Shown one piece after another: positions 8,633 to 18,007 of a stretch of 64,000 nucleotides of DNA (its first letter is position 1; each line of letters begins with the position of its first letter). The stretch comes from SIG565 sp045646145 (GTDB lineage: Bacteria; Bacillota; Clostridia; Oscillospirales; Acutalibacteraceae): contig JAZRKE010000037.1 of NCBI GenBank assembly GCA_045646145.1, forward strand, positions 20,728 to 84,727, given 5' to 3'. The notes under the pieces are model-generated. The model did not search any database. It saw nothing but the letters and a program-made list of their open reading frames with translations, and was not told the DNA's origin. Both the position numbers and the translations under genes were made by a program.

Positions 8633-8661
8633 TTGACATTATGAATATTAAGGGTTATAAT
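8633..8661 (+). promoter_or_regulatory. Sigma-A promoter of the arginine operon
   Basis: Consensus TTGACA (8633-8638), a 17-base spacer and TATAAT (8656-8661), followed about 40 bases later by the argG start. Confidence 0.85.
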
Positions 8662-8701
8662 AGTCCTTGTTTTTAAAATACTGCTTCAGGAGGCAATAAA
8701 A

Positions 8702-9922
8702 ATGAATAAAAATGATATTAAAAAGGTAGTTTTAGCCTATTCGGGCGGACTTGATACTTCCATCATCATTCCTTGGCTTAAAGAGAACTACAATAACTGT
8801 GAGGTTATTGCGGTGTCGGGTAACGTAGGTCAGGCCGACGAATTAGAGGGACTCGAAGAAAAGGCAATAAAGACCGGCGCATCGAAACTCTATGTGCTCG
8901 ATTTAACCGAGGAATATGTAGATGAATATATAATCCCGACAATGAAGGCAGGCGCTGTTTACGAAGAGTATCTTTTAGGTACTTCACACGCCCGTCCGTG
9001 TATAGCAAAGGGACTTGTTGAAATTGCAATTAAAGAGGGCGCCGACGCTATCTGCCACGGTTGCACAGGTAAGGGTAACGACCAGGTTCGTTTCGAGCTT
9101 GCTATTAAGCATTTCGCACCCAATATGCCTATAATTGCTCCGTGGAGAGAGTGGGATATTAAGTCGCGTGAAGAGGAAATTGAGTACGCCGAGGCTCATA
9201 ACATTCCGCTTAAAATTAACAGAGAAACCAACTATTCTAAGGATAAGAACCTCTGGCATTTATCCCATGAGGGTATGGACTTAGAGGATACAGGCAATGA
9301 ACCCTTGTATGAAAAGCCCGGTTTCTTAGAGATGGGTGTATCTCCATTACAGGCTCCCGATAAGCCTACATACGTAACACTCGATTTCGAAAAAGGCATT
9401 CCTACCGCTTTAGATGGCGTCAAAATGACCGCTAAAGAGATTATCTTAAAGCTTAACGAAATCGGCGGTGCTAACGGAATCGGTATAATTGATATCGTTG
9501 AAAACCGTCTTGTTGGTATGAAATGCCGCGGCGTTTACGAAACCCCCGGCGGTACCATACTTTATAAAGCACACAATGTGCTTGAAACACTCTGCCTTGA
9601 TAAGATGACAATGCACGAAAAGCAGAGATTATCCATAACCTTTGCTGAGCTCGTTTATAACGGTCAGTGGTTCACACCGCTTCGCGAGGCTCTTTCCGCC
9701 TTTGTTGATAAAACTCAGGAGAGGGTTACAGGTACCGTTAAGTTAAAGCTTTACAAGGGCAATATGATTAATGCCGGTGTATGGAGTCCCTATTCACTCT
9801 ACAGCGAGGAGATTGCTACCTTTGGTGAGAGTGATTATGACCAGAAGGATTCCGCAGGATTTATTAATCTCTATGGACTTCCGATTAAGGTTCAGGCTAT
9901 AGTAGACGGAAAAGATAAATAA
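8702..9922 (+). CDS. argG: Argininosuccinate synthase
   Basis: Joins citrulline and aspartate with ATP in the second-last step of arginine synthesis. The N-terminal ATP-pyrophosphatase loop is AYSGGLDTS. GCTGKGNDQVRFELA and the citrulline/aspartate-binding region KINRETNYSKDKNLW are present. It has 406 residues, the typical length. AGGAGG lies before the ATG. It is the first gene of argGHCJBDF and has its own strong promoter. Confidence 0.97.
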   Translation: MNKNDIKKVVLAYSGGLDTSIIIPWLKENYNNCEVIAVSGNVGQADELEGLEEKAIKTGASKLYVLDLTEEYVDEYIIPTMKAGAVYEEYLLGTSHARPCIAKGLVEIAIKEGADAICHGCTGKGNDQVRFELAIKHFAPNMPIIAPWREWDIKSREEEIEYAEAHNIPLKINRETNYSKDKNLWHLSHEGMDLEDTGNEPLYEKPGFLEMGVSPLQAPDKPTYVTLDFEKGIPTALDGVKMTAKEIILKLNEIGGANGIGIIDIVENRLVGMKCRGVYETPGGTILYKAHNVLETLCLDKMTMHEKQRLSITFAELVYNGQWFTPLREALSAFVDKTQERVTGTVKLKLYKGNMINAGVWSPYSLYSEEIATFGESDYDQKDSAGFINLYGLPIKVQAIVDGKDK

Positions 9923-9928
9923 GTTTTT

Positions 9929-9953
9929 TAGTCCTGTACTCAGTACAGGACTA
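9929..9953. terminator. Hairpin between argG and argH
   Basis: TAGTCCTGTA (from 9929) and TACAGGACTA (to 9953) pair perfectly around five bases. Only a short T-run follows after a few bases, so it may attenuate or stabilise rather than fully terminate. Confidence 0.55.
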
Positions 9954-9977
9954 ACAGTGTTTTTAAGGAGTATAAAA

Positions 9978-11357
9978 ATGGCTAAAATGTGGGCAGGCAG
10001 AACAAACGGTATAACCGATTCTGTCGCAGATGATTTTAATTCTTCGATAAGGTTTGACTGCCGTATGTACGAGCAGGATATTAAGGGAAGTATGGCACAC
10101 GCGGCAATGCTCGCGGCACAGAATATTATACCTAAAGCTGACAGTGATAAAATCATTGATGAACTGGGTAATATTCTTACCGATATTGATAGCGGCAAAC
10201 TGCCTATTGATATGACCGCTGAGGATATTCATATGTTCATAGAGCAGGAACTAACCCAAAGGCTTGGAGACGTGGGCAAAAAACTGCATACTGCCAGAAG
10301 CCGTAACGACCAGGTGGCTCTTGATATCAGGATGTATTTGCGTGTTGAGATAGAAAAAATTATAACGCTTACCAAAACCCTCATAGTCGCCATAACAGAT
10401 AAGGCAGAGGAAAACAAGGCAACCATCGTTCCCGGTTATACCCATCTTCAGCGTGCCCAACCCATAACCTTCGGTCATCACCTTATGGCATATGCTTTTA
10501 TGCTGCTTCGTGATATAGAGCGTTTAGAAGATACTAAAAAGAGAATGAATCTAAGTCCGATAGGCTGTTGTGCGCTTGCGGGTACTACATATAATACCGA
10601 CCGCTATTTTGAGGCTGAGAAATTAGGCTTCGACGGTATTGTTATGAATTCCTTAGATGGAGTTTCCGACAGGGATTTCTGCGCAGAGCTGCTCAGCGCT
10701 ATATCAATTCTTATGATGCACCTTTCACGTTTTTCAGAGGAGATTATCCTCTGGAGTAGCTGGGAATTTAAGTTTATAGAGCTTTCTGACAACTACACTA
10801 CAGGCTCTTCTATTATGCCTCAGAAGAAAAATCCCGATATGGCGGAATTAGTGCGTGGTAAAACGGGCAGAGTTTTCGGCGATTTAATGGGAATTCTCAC
10901 CTTGCTCAAGGGCTTACCCCTTGCCTACAACAAGGATATGCAGGAGGATAAGGAGGGCGTGTTTGATGCGGTTGATACTGTGAAAATGTGCCTTAAGGTC
11001 TTCGCCCCTATGGTTAGCACTATGAAGGTGCTAAAGGATAATATGATGGCGGCGGCGCAAAAAGGCTTTATTAATGCCACCGACCTTGCAGATTATCTCG
11101 TAAAAAAAGGTATGCCGTTTAGAAGCGCATATAAAATTTCGGGCGAAATTGTAGCCTACTGTATTAAGGGGAACAAGGTGCTAGAAACACTTACAATTGA
11201 CGAATATAAATCCTTCTGCGATTTAATTGAAGAGGATTTATATAAAGACATCGACCTTACTGCCTGTGCCGAAAAGAGAATAAGCGAAGGCGGCACAAGC
11301 GTTAAATCGGTTGAAAAACAAATTGAATTTGTAAAAGGAAAATTGTTAAATGACTAA
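9978..11357 (+). CDS. argH: Argininosuccinate lyase
   Basis: Splits argininosuccinate into arginine and fumarate. It belongs to the fumarase/aspartase superfamily: TARSRNDQVALDIR, YTHLQRAQPITFGHH, and the flexible signature loop GSSIMPQKKNPD with the catalytic serine. The start at 9978 (MAKMWAGR) has AAGGAG upstream; the longer frame from 9957 has no ribosome site. It has 459 residues and overlaps argC by eight bases. Confidence 0.97.
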   Translation: MAKMWAGRTNGITDSVADDFNSSIRFDCRMYEQDIKGSMAHAAMLAAQNIIPKADSDKIIDELGNILTDIDSGKLPIDMTAEDIHMFIEQELTQRLGDVGKKLHTARSRNDQVALDIRMYLRVEIEKIITLTKTLIVAITDKAEENKATIVPGYTHLQRAQPITFGHHLMAYAFMLLRDIERLEDTKKRMNLSPIGCCALAGTTYNTDRYFEAEKLGFDGIVMNSLDGVSDRDFCAELLSAISILMMHLSRFSEEIILWSSWEFKFIELSDNYTTGSSIMPQKKNPDMAELVRGKTGRVFGDLMGILTLLKGLPLAYNKDMQEDKEGVFDAVDTVKMCLKVFAPMVSTMKVLKDNMMAAAQKGFINATDLADYLVKKGMPFRSAYKISGEIVAYCIKGNKVLETLTIDEYKSFCDLIEEDLYKDIDLTACAEKRISEGGTSVKSVEKQIEFVKGKLLND

Positions 11358-12270
11358 GGTTTTTATTGATGGCTCTGCGGGTACTACGGGGCTGAGAATT
11401 CACGAGAGATTAGCAGCAAGAAAAGATATAGAGCTGCTGACTTTACCCGAGGAATTCAGAAAGGACGAGGCGGCTCGCAGAGAGATTATAAATAAGGCGG
11501 ATATTGTGTATCTTTGTCTGCCTGACGATGCCGCAAGACAAGCGGTGTCGTTTATAAGCGGCAACACAAGGGTTATTGATACCTCAACCGCACATAGAAC
11601 CGACGATAACTTCGTTTACGGTATGCCGGAACTAACAGGACTGAGGGATAAAATCAAGGATGCACAGTTTGTAGCAAATCCGGGCTGTCATGCAAGCGGT
11701 TTTATAGCGCTAGTAGCACCGCTTATAGAAAATGGAATAATCAAAAAGGACGCTTTGCTTTCATGCACTTCGCTTACGGGTTATTCGGGCGGAGGCAAAA
11801 AAATGATAGCCGAGTATGAGGCGGAAAACCGTGATTTACTACTTCACGCACCGCGCCATTATGCGCTTTCGGGCACTCATAAGCACCAAAAGGAGATGGC
11901 GGTGCTCACGGGAATGGATAATTATCCTGCTTTTAGTCCGATAGTGGCACCTTTTTATAGCGGAATGCTCGTAACCGTACCGTTTTTTGCATCCACTATC
12001 GGTGGTACTGCCCAGGATATAAAGAATATTTATAAAAACTATTATAATGGCAAGGTAATCCGATTTACCGAGAGCAGCGACGAAAACGGCTTTTTATCGG
12101 CTGTGGCTTTAGGCGGTCGCGATGATATGGAGATTTCAGTTTTCGGAAATAGTGATAGAATTTTACTCGCTGCGCGTTACGATAATTTAGGCAAGGGTGC
12201 CTCGGGCGCAGCAATTCAGAATATGAACATAATGCTCGGTGTTGACGAGTGTTTAGGACTACAGTTTTAA
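11350..12270 (+). CDS. argC: N-acetyl-gamma-glutamyl-phosphate reductase, short (type 2) form
   Basis: Reduces N-acetylglutamyl phosphate to the semialdehyde with NADPH. DGSAGTTGLRIHERLA is the dinucleotide fold. NPGCHASG holds the catalytic cysteine, and a later histidine lies in the HYALSGTHKHQKE region. At 306 residues it is the shorter type 2 form rather than the usual form of about 345 residues. It overlaps argH and is followed by argJ. Confidence 0.9.
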   Translation: MTKVFIDGSAGTTGLRIHERLAARKDIELLTLPEEFRKDEAARREIINKADIVYLCLPDDAARQAVSFISGNTRVIDTSTAHRTDDNFVYGMPELTGLRDKIKDAQFVANPGCHASGFIALVAPLIENGIIKKDALLSCTSLTGYSGGGKKMIAEYEAENRDLLLHAPRHYALSGTHKHQKEMAVLTGMDNYPAFSPIVAPFYSGMLVTVPFFASTIGGTAQDIKNIYKNYYNGKVIRFTESSDENGFLSAVALGGRDDMEISVFGNSDRILLAARYDNLGKGASGAAIQNMNIMLGVDECLGLQF

Positions 12271-12281
12271 GGATGATACAT

Positions 12282-13496
12282 ATGAAGATAATTTCAGGCG
12301 GAGTTTGTGCCGCAAAAGGCTTTAAAGCAAACGGTGTGCATTGTGGCATACGTAAAAATCGCACAAAAAAGGATTTAGCATTAATCGTGAGTGATATACC
12401 TGCATCTTGTGCGGCGGTGTATACCACCAATCTGGTTAAAGGTGCGCCACTTACAGTTACTAAAAATAACATAGAAAACGGCATAGCGCAGGCGGTTATC
12501 TGCAATAGCGGAAATGCCAACACCTGTAACGCGGGCGGTATAGAAATTGCAACCGATATGTGCAAATTAGTTGAGAACGCCACAGGTATTAACGAAAGGG
12601 ACGTAGTTGTGGCATCCACAGGTGTTATCGGTCAGCCTCTGAGTCTCGAACCCATAAAGAACGCTATGGGGGCTTTGGTAGAGGGCTTAACGGCAGATGG
12701 CTCATTGGATGCGGCTCAGGCTATTATGACCACCGATACTATAGAGAAAGAAATTGCGGTTGAATTCACCCTTTCGGGTAAAACCTGCCGTATGGGCGGT
12801 ATAGCAAAGGGTAGCGGTATGATACATCCGAATATGGCAACAATGCTCGTATTCTTAACAACCGACGCCGCAATATCCCCTGAAATGCTCAAAAAGGCAC
12901 TTTCAAGCGATATTAAAAACACATTTAATATGCTCAGCATTGACGGAGACACCTCTACTAACGATATGGTAGTTGTTCTGGCTAACGGTAGGGCAGAAAA
13001 CATACAAATCACCGAGGAAAATGAGGATTTTAAAACCTTTATGAAGGCGTTAAACACCGTAACGGTACATCTGTGCCGCACTATAGCAGGGGATGGCGAG
13101 GGCGCTACAAAGCTTCTTGAATGTAAGGTTACAGGGGCAGATAATGAAGAAACCGCAAAAACTCTGGCTAAAAGCGTTATTTGTTCAAGCCTTTTAAAGG
13201 CGGCAATGTTTGGTGCCGACGCTAACTGGGGCAGGGTGCTGTGTGCTATAGGCTATAGCGGAGCACAGGTGGACATTTCGGCAGTTGATGTGGCTTTTGC
13301 ATCCGAAAAGGGCTCAATTTGTGTCTGCAAAAACGGAGCAGGTGTTGAATTCTCGGAGGAAAAGGCAAAGGAGATTTTGCTTGAAAACGAGATTGAAATT
13401 TTAGTAAGTCTGGGTAAAGGCGAATATACCGCAACCGCTTGGGGATGCGACCTTACCTACGATTATGTAAAGATTAACGGAGATTACAGAACCTAA
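12282..13496 (+). CDS. argJ: Glutamate N-acetyltransferase / ornithine acetyltransferase
   Basis: Moves the acetyl group from N-acetylornithine to glutamate, giving a cyclic pathway, and in bifunctional forms also uses acetyl-CoA. The precursor cuts itself between Ala186 and Thr187 in KGSGMIHPNMATMLVF, so mature alpha and beta chains are expected. ATG 12282 has AAGGATG upstream; longer frames run into argC. It has 404 residues. No argA or argE is seen in the window, consistent with the cyclic route. Confidence 0.95.
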   Translation: MKIISGGVCAAKGFKANGVHCGIRKNRTKKDLALIVSDIPASCAAVYTTNLVKGAPLTVTKNNIENGIAQAVICNSGNANTCNAGGIEIATDMCKLVENATGINERDVVVASTGVIGQPLSLEPIKNAMGALVEGLTADGSLDAAQAIMTTDTIEKEIAVEFTLSGKTCRMGGIAKGSGMIHPNMATMLVFLTTDAAISPEMLKKALSSDIKNTFNMLSIDGDTSTNDMVVVLANGRAENIQITEENEDFKTFMKALNTVTVHLCRTIAGDGEGATKLLECKVTGADNEETAKTLAKSVICSSLLKAAMFGADANWGRVLCAIGYSGAQVDISAVDVAFASEKGSICVCKNGAGVEFSEEKAKEILLENEIEILVSLGKGEYTATAWGCDLTYDYVKINGDYRT

Positions 13497-13509
13497 AGGA
13501 GTATCTTTT

Positions 13510-14376
13510 ATGTTAGATAATCATTTTTCAAATATGGAACGTGCCGAGGTGCTCACCCAGGCGCTACCCTATATTAAGCGTTATAACGGAAAAATAGTTG
13601 TCATAAAATACGGTGGTAACGCTATGATTAACGAACAACTCAAGCAACAGGTTATGGAGGATATCGTGCTTCTGTGGCTTATCGGTGTTAAGGTTGTGCT
13701 CGTTCACGGCGGAGGTCCTGAGATTAGTGAGCTTATGAATAAGCTCGGTAAAAAAGCTGAGTTTGTAGACGGACTTCGTGTTACCGATAAGGAAACGGTT
13801 GATATTGTTCAGATGGTCTTAGCAGGCAAAGTAAATAAGACTCTCGTTAATCTGCTTGAAATGAAGGGCGGCAAGGCTATGGGAATTTCGGGTATGGACG
13901 GTAGACTTATCGAGGCCGAAATTAAGGACGAAAGGCTGGGCTTTGTAGGAAGAATTACAAAGGTGCATATAAACCCTGTGCTCGATTTGCTCGAAAAGGG
14001 TTATATTCCGGTAGTATCAACCATAGGCTGTGATAAAGAGGGTAATGCATACAACATTAACGGTGATACCGCCGCCGCTTTTCTTGCAGGGGCACTCGAA
14101 GCCGATCGACTTATAATGATGACCGATATTGCAGGAATTCTGCGTGATAAGGATGATGAAACAACCATTATTCCCGAATTAACGGTGAGTGAGGCTAAAA
14201 AGCTTTATGAGGAAGGCATTATTTCGGGCGGTATGATACCTAAGGTAGACTGCTGTATTGAAGCTATCGAAAAGGGCGTTAAAAATGTTACTATAATGGA
14301 TGGCCGCGTACCCCATTCAATCCTTATGGAATTATTGACAGACGAGGGTGCCGGTACAATGGTGAGGAATAAATAA
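13510..14376 (+). CDS. argB: Acetylglutamate kinase
   Basis: Phosphorylates N-acetylglutamate; often the arginine-inhibited step. The amino-acid kinase fold is shown by VVIKYGGNAM, LVHGGGPEI, GISGMDGRLIEA, NINGDTAAAFLAGAL and MTDIAGILRDKDD. It has 288 residues with an N-terminal helix of the kind linked to arginine-sensitive hexamers. AAGGAG precedes the ATG. Its stop overlaps the argD start (TAATG). Confidence 0.95.
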   Translation: MLDNHFSNMERAEVLTQALPYIKRYNGKIVVIKYGGNAMINEQLKQQVMEDIVLLWLIGVKVVLVHGGGPEISELMNKLGKKAEFVDGLRVTDKETVDIVQMVLAGKVNKTLVNLLEMKGGKAMGISGMDGRLIEAEIKDERLGFVGRITKVHINPVLDLLEKGYIPVVSTIGCDKEGNAYNINGDTAAAFLAGALEADRLIMMTDIAGILRDKDDETTIIPELTVSEAKKLYEEGIISGGMIPKVDCCIEAIEKGVKNVTIMDGRVPHSILMELLTDEGAGTMVRNK

Positions 14377-15530
14377 TGGTTTTTGAGAAGGATAAAAAAT
14401 TTATCGCGGGTACATATAATCGCTTCCCTGTTGAGATTGTCTCCGGTAGTGGCTCGATTATGGTGGATGCAAACGGTAAAGAATATATAGATTTAGGCTC
14501 GGGTATCGGCGTTACCGCATTCGGTATTAACGATACCGAATGGAAAAACGCTGTTATAAAACAGATAAACCTAGTTCAGCACACTTCAAATCTTTATTAT
14601 ACTAAGCCCTGTGTGGAACTTGCCGAAATGCTTTGTGAGAAAACGGGACTTAGCCGTGTTTTTTTCAGTAATTCGGGAGCAGAGGCTAACGAATGTGCCA
14701 TAAAGGTAGCGAGAAAATACGCCGCCGATAAAAAGGGACAGGACTATAATGTTATTGTAACAATAGAGAATAGCTTTCACGGCAGAACACTCACAACCTT
14801 GTCGGCTACAGGGCAGGAGCATTACCACGAGCTTTTCAATCCCCTAACACCCGGCTTTGTTCACACTCCGGCGAATGATATTGAGGCTCTTAAAAAAACT
14901 GTCAGTGAAAACAGGGTTGCAGGTATTATGTTTGAGTGTATTCAGGGGGAAGGCGGAGTTTTAAATCTCGATGCCGATTTTATTAAAGCGATTGAGCAAA
15001 TTGCCAAAGAAAATGACATAATTACTATTGTCGACGAGGTTCAGACAGGCAACGGCAGAACGGGTAAAATGTACTGCTATATGCACTATGGTATTAATCC
15101 CGATGTTGTAACCACCGCTAAAGGCCTTGGCGGAGGGCTTCCCATCGGTGCCGCAATTTTAGGGAAAAGGGTAGAAAATGTTTTAGGCTTTGGCGACCAC
15201 GGCTCAACATATGGTGGGAATCCAGTGGCGTGTGCCGCCGCAATTTCGGTTGTTAAGCGCCTTGATGAAGCACTTTTCTTGGAAATCACCAAAAAAGGCG
15301 AATATATAAGAAATGAATTCAAAGACCTCGAGTCAGTAGAGAGTGTTTCGGGTCTCGGTTTGATGGTGGGAATAAAGACAAAAAAAGAAGCCGCCAAGGT
15401 TGTAAAGGAATGTATGGAAAAGGGTGTACTATGCCTCACCGCCAAGGATAAGGTAAGGCTTTTACCCGCCCTTAACATTGAGTGGGAAACCCTTAAAAAA
15501 GCCATTAATATTATTAAGGAGAGCTTGTGA
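14376..15530 (+). CDS. argD: Acetylornithine aminotransferase
   Basis: PLP-dependent class III aminotransferase that converts the acetylglutamate semialdehyde to N-acetylornithine. Motifs: NSGAEANECAIKVARKY, SFHGRTLTTLSATG, IVDEVQTGNGRTG, and the PLP-lysine segment TTAKGLGGGLPIGA. It has 384 residues. The start codon overlaps the argB stop, so translation is probably coupled. Confidence 0.95.
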   Translation: MVFEKDKKFIAGTYNRFPVEIVSGSGSIMVDANGKEYIDLGSGIGVTAFGINDTEWKNAVIKQINLVQHTSNLYYTKPCVELAEMLCEKTGLSRVFFSNSGAEANECAIKVARKYAADKKGQDYNVIVTIENSFHGRTLTTLSATGQEHYHELFNPLTPGFVHTPANDIEALKKTVSENRVAGIMFECIQGEGGVLNLDADFIKAIEQIAKENDIITIVDEVQTGNGRTGKMYCYMHYGINPDVVTTAKGLGGGLPIGAAILGKRVENVLGFGDHGSTYGGNPVACAAAISVVKRLDEALFLEITKKGEYIRNEFKDLESVESVSGLGLMVGIKTKKEAAKVVKECMEKGVLCLTAKDKVRLLPALNIEWETLKKAINIIKESL

Positions 15531-15534
15531 TTTT

Positions 15535-16518
15535 ATGAACTTAAAAGGTAGAAGTTTTTTAAAACTTTTGGATTTTACACCCGATGAGATTATGTATTTA
15601 ATCGATAAATCGGCAGAGTTTAAGGCAAAAAAGAAGGCGGGTATACCGCATAGAATTTGCGAGGGCAAGAATATAGCACTCGTTTTTGAAAAAACAAGCA
15701 CCAGAACCCGTTGTGCCTTTGAGGTTGCGGCGGCAGACCTCGGTATGCATCCTGTATACCTAGATCCGTCGGCTTCTCAAATCGGTAAGAAGGAAAGTAT
15801 TGCTGATACCGCACGTGTACTCGGTCGTATGTTTGACGGTATTGAGTATCGTGGTTTCGGTCAGGAAAGGGTAGAGGAATTAGCACACTTTGCGGGTGTA
15901 CCTGTTTGGAACGGCCTTACCAACGAATTCCACCCAACCCAGATTTTAGCCGACTTTTTAACCATCAAAGAGCAGTTTGGCGTTCTCAAAGGTAAAAAGC
16001 TCGTATATATGGGCGATGCGCGTTATAATATGGGCAATTCTCTTATGGTGGGTTGTGCTAAAATGGGTATGCATTTTGTTGCCTGTACCAATAAAAAGTA
16101 TTTCCCCGATTCTGCCCTAATCGCCGAATGCGAGAAAATCGCTGAGTCTACAGGTGCCACACTCGAGTTCCTTGAAGATGTAGAAATTGCGACCAAGGGT
16201 GCCGATGTTATCTATACCGACGTTTGGGTATCTATGGGTGAGGATGCAGGCGTTTGGAAAGAAAGAATTAACGATTTAACCCCATATAGAGTAACCGAAA
16301 AGGTTATGAAAAATGCAGGGAAGACCGCAATATTTATGCACTGCCTACCCGCATTCCATGACTTGAAGACCACCGTCGGTAAGGAGATTTACGATAAGTT
16401 CGGAATTGATTGTATGGAGGTAACCGATGAGGTTATTGAAGGCAAACAGTCGGTAGTATTCGATGAAGCCGAAAACCGTATGCACACAATTAAGGCGGTA
16501 ATGGCGGAAACCTTATAA
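15535..16518 (+). CDS. argF: Ornithine carbamoyltransferase
   Basis: Forms citrulline from ornithine and carbamoyl phosphate. FEKTSTRTRCAFE is the carbamoyl-phosphate loop, DARYNMGNSLMVG is the second domain, and FMHCLPAFHD is the ornithine/catalytic Cys motif. The start at 15535 (MNLKGRSFL) lies 4 bases after argD and gives the family's usual N-terminus; the longer frame from 15478 overlaps argD. It has 327 residues and is the last gene of the operon. Confidence 0.96.
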   Translation: MNLKGRSFLKLLDFTPDEIMYLIDKSAEFKAKKKAGIPHRICEGKNIALVFEKTSTRTRCAFEVAAADLGMHPVYLDPSASQIGKKESIADTARVLGRMFDGIEYRGFGQERVEELAHFAGVPVWNGLTNEFHPTQILADFLTIKEQFGVLKGKKLVYMGDARYNMGNSLMVGCAKMGMHFVACTNKKYFPDSALIAECEKIAESTGATLEFLEDVEIATKGADVIYTDVWVSMGEDAGVWKERINDLTPYRVTEKVMKNAGKTAIFMHCLPAFHDLKTTVGKEIYDKFGIDCMEVTDEVIEGKQSVVFDEAENRMHTIKAVMAETL

Positions 16519-16550
16519 TTCGTAATTCTTAATGCGTAATGTGTAATTAA

Positions 16551-16587
16551 AAGCAGGTATTTTCCTTTCGGAGAATACCTGCTCTTG
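16551..16587. terminator. Terminator of the arg operon, shared with a convergent gene
   Basis: GCAGGTATT (16553-16561) pairs with AATACCTGC (16574-16582). TTCC and GGAG extend the stem around a TTTC loop. Flanking A and T tracts make it usable on both strands. Confidence 0.75.
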
Positions 16588-17022
16588 TCATATAAGATTT
16601 ATTACAATCTTCCCTTTTTTCTCGGCTATATCTTTAAATTTAGATGCATTACTTGTGTTATGTAACACATGAGTGATAACATAATCACTATGCTCAATCA
16701 TCCATTTATTACGGCTGATTATTGCATATTTAGGCGGCGTGTTTTCAAGTCCTTCCGGAAAAATATAATTATAATAATTGTTTTTGTTCATTTTTTGATT
16801 TTTTGTAGGAAGGTGTGAAAGAACAATTAAATAGTTGATATTCGAATATTCCTTTTTTAATAAGTCTAAGTTTTTCTTTACTAATTTATCAAAATTCCCG
16901 TGTGTTCCTACGTAAAATAAATTTACATTTTTATTTTCAATTAAGTCTATAATTACTGATTTTAATTTATCTTCTATTTCATATGAAGCATCTCTATGCC
17001 CCAAAAACGTACAGGTTGCCAT
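16588..17022 (-). CDS. SLOG/YpsA-like Rossmann protein
   Basis: A 144-residue protein beginning MATCTFLGHRDA, with FYVGTHGNFD, LIVLSHLPT, FPEGLENTPPKYAI and SDYVITHVLH. It resembles the SLOG/DUF1273 (YpsA-like) nucleotide-binding family common in gut Firmicutes; the ligand is unknown. The start at 17022 has AAGGAGG six bases upstream; the frame reaching 17055 does not. It is divergent from an XRE regulator, and the pair may be a regulator-target unit. Confidence 0.8.
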   Translation of the reverse strand: MATCTFLGHRDASYEIEDKLKSVIIDLIENKNVNLFYVGTHGNFDKLVKKNLDLLKKEYSNINYLIVLSHLPTKNQKMNKNNYYNYIFPEGLENTPPKYAIISRNKWMIEHSDYVITHVLHNTSNASKFKDIAEKKGKIVINLI

Positions 17023-17035
17023 GTATGCCTCCTTA

Positions 17036-17109
17036 TTGACCAGTATAGCGGACAATAATTTGTTTCATTATAGCATAGAATACAAATAGTTGCAACCAAT
17101 AATGGTCAA
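17036..17109. promoter_or_regulatory. Inverted TTGACCA/TGGTCAA pair in the divergent control region
   Basis: TTGACCA (17036-17042) and TGGTCAA (17103-17109) are inverted copies near the two ends of the divergent gap between the SLOG gene and the XRE gene. They are candidate binding sites for that regulator. Confidence 0.35.
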
Positions 17110-17127
17110 GACTATCGGAGGTGCTTT

Positions 17128-17367
17128 ATGGAACAGAAAATCAGACGTGATTTAAATTTAGGTGATAATCTGAGAAGATTAAGGGATAAATCGGGTTTAT
17201 CACAGGAAAAATTATGTGCAGAATTACAACTAAGAGGTTGTGATATAGGCAGAAGCACCTATGCAAAATACGAAGCAGGACAACTTAATGTCAAAGCAAG
17301 TGTTATTGTTAATTTAAGAAAGATATATAATTGTTCATATGATGATTTCTTTTTAGGTTTAGACTAA
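17128..17367 (+). CDS. XRE-family HTH regulator
   Basis: A 79-residue protein that is essentially one Cro/CI helix-turn-helix domain: LGDNLRRLRDKSGLSQEKLC, then STYAKYEAGQLNVKASVIVN and IYNCSYDDFFLGLD. CGGAGG precedes the ATG. It is divergent from the SLOG gene and probably binds the shared control region. No effector domain is present. Confidence 0.85.
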   Translation: MEQKIRRDLNLGDNLRRLRDKSGLSQEKLCAELQLRGCDIGRSTYAKYEAGQLNVKASVIVNLRKIYNCSYDDFFLGLD

Positions 17368-17399
17368 AAAACCGTACAGCTAAGCTGTACGGTTTTTAT
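17366..17399. terminator. Bidirectional terminator
   Basis: ACCGTACAGC and GCTGTACGGT pair around TAA with A and T tracts on either side. It serves the XRE gene and convergent aroK, and contains the aroK stop codon. Confidence 0.85.
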
Positions 17400-17886
17400 T
17401 TAGATTTGAAATGATTTTTTCAACACATTCTTCGGCTGTTAGTCCCGTGCAGTCTACTGTAATATCGGCGTAATGTTCATATAAATGGGTGCGTTCATTA
17501 TAAAGCACATCAAGGGTAGTGTTTTCCGACATTACTATACCCCTTGTTTTTATGTTTTTAATTCTTCGCTCAATTTCTTCTAAGGGAAGCTTTAAATAAA
17601 CAATTTTTCCGATTTCTTTAAGGTGCTTCATAGCCTCTTTCCCGTACACCGCACTACCACCCGTGGCAATAACGGTGTTATCGGCGTTTATTTCACTTAA
17701 AATATCATTTTCTATCACCTTAAATTCCTCTGCACCCTTTGCCTTTATTATTTCACAAAGAGGCATTGAAAGTTTTTGCTGAATAATCAGGTCGGTATCT
17801 AAAAAACTATATAACATAGACTTAGCAAGTAGCACACCGATTGTACTTTTCCCGCATCCGGGCATACCTATTAAGATGATATTCAT
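17380..17886 (-). CDS. aroK: Shikimate kinase
   Basis: Phosphorylates shikimate in the pathway to aromatic amino acids. The Walker A loop is GMPGCGKSTIG, the shikimate-binding segment is FLDTDLIIQ, and ATGGSAV is the family's GG motif. The LID-like region around IKNIKTRGIV carries the arginine. It has 168 residues, the usual length. It stands as a single gene; the upstream gap is shared with the divergent rubrerythrin-fusion promoter. Confidence 0.92.
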   Translation of the reverse strand: MNIILIGMPGCGKSTIGVLLAKSMLYSFLDTDLIIQQKLSMPLCEIIKAKGAEEFKVIENDILSEINADNTVIATGGSAVYGKEAMKHLKEIGKIVYLKLPLEEIERRIKNIKTRGIVMSENTTLDVLYNERTHLYEHYADITVDCTGLTAEECVEKIISNLNKNRTA

Positions 17887-17939
17887 AATCCCATCTCCTT
17901 ATAAACCTATTATAATACAGAAAATTACAATTTCAACCC

Positions 17940-17968
17940 TTGACGAAAAAATAACAAATATGTATAAT
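17940..17968 (+). promoter_or_regulatory. Sigma-A promoter of the rubrerythrin fusion gene
   Basis: TTGACG (17940-17945) and TATAAT (17963-17968) with a 17-base spacer, about 40 bases before the GTG start. Confidence 0.8.
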
Positions 17969-18007
17969 TAAATTAATCTGGTAAATATTAACTGAGAGGT
18001 GAAGTTT

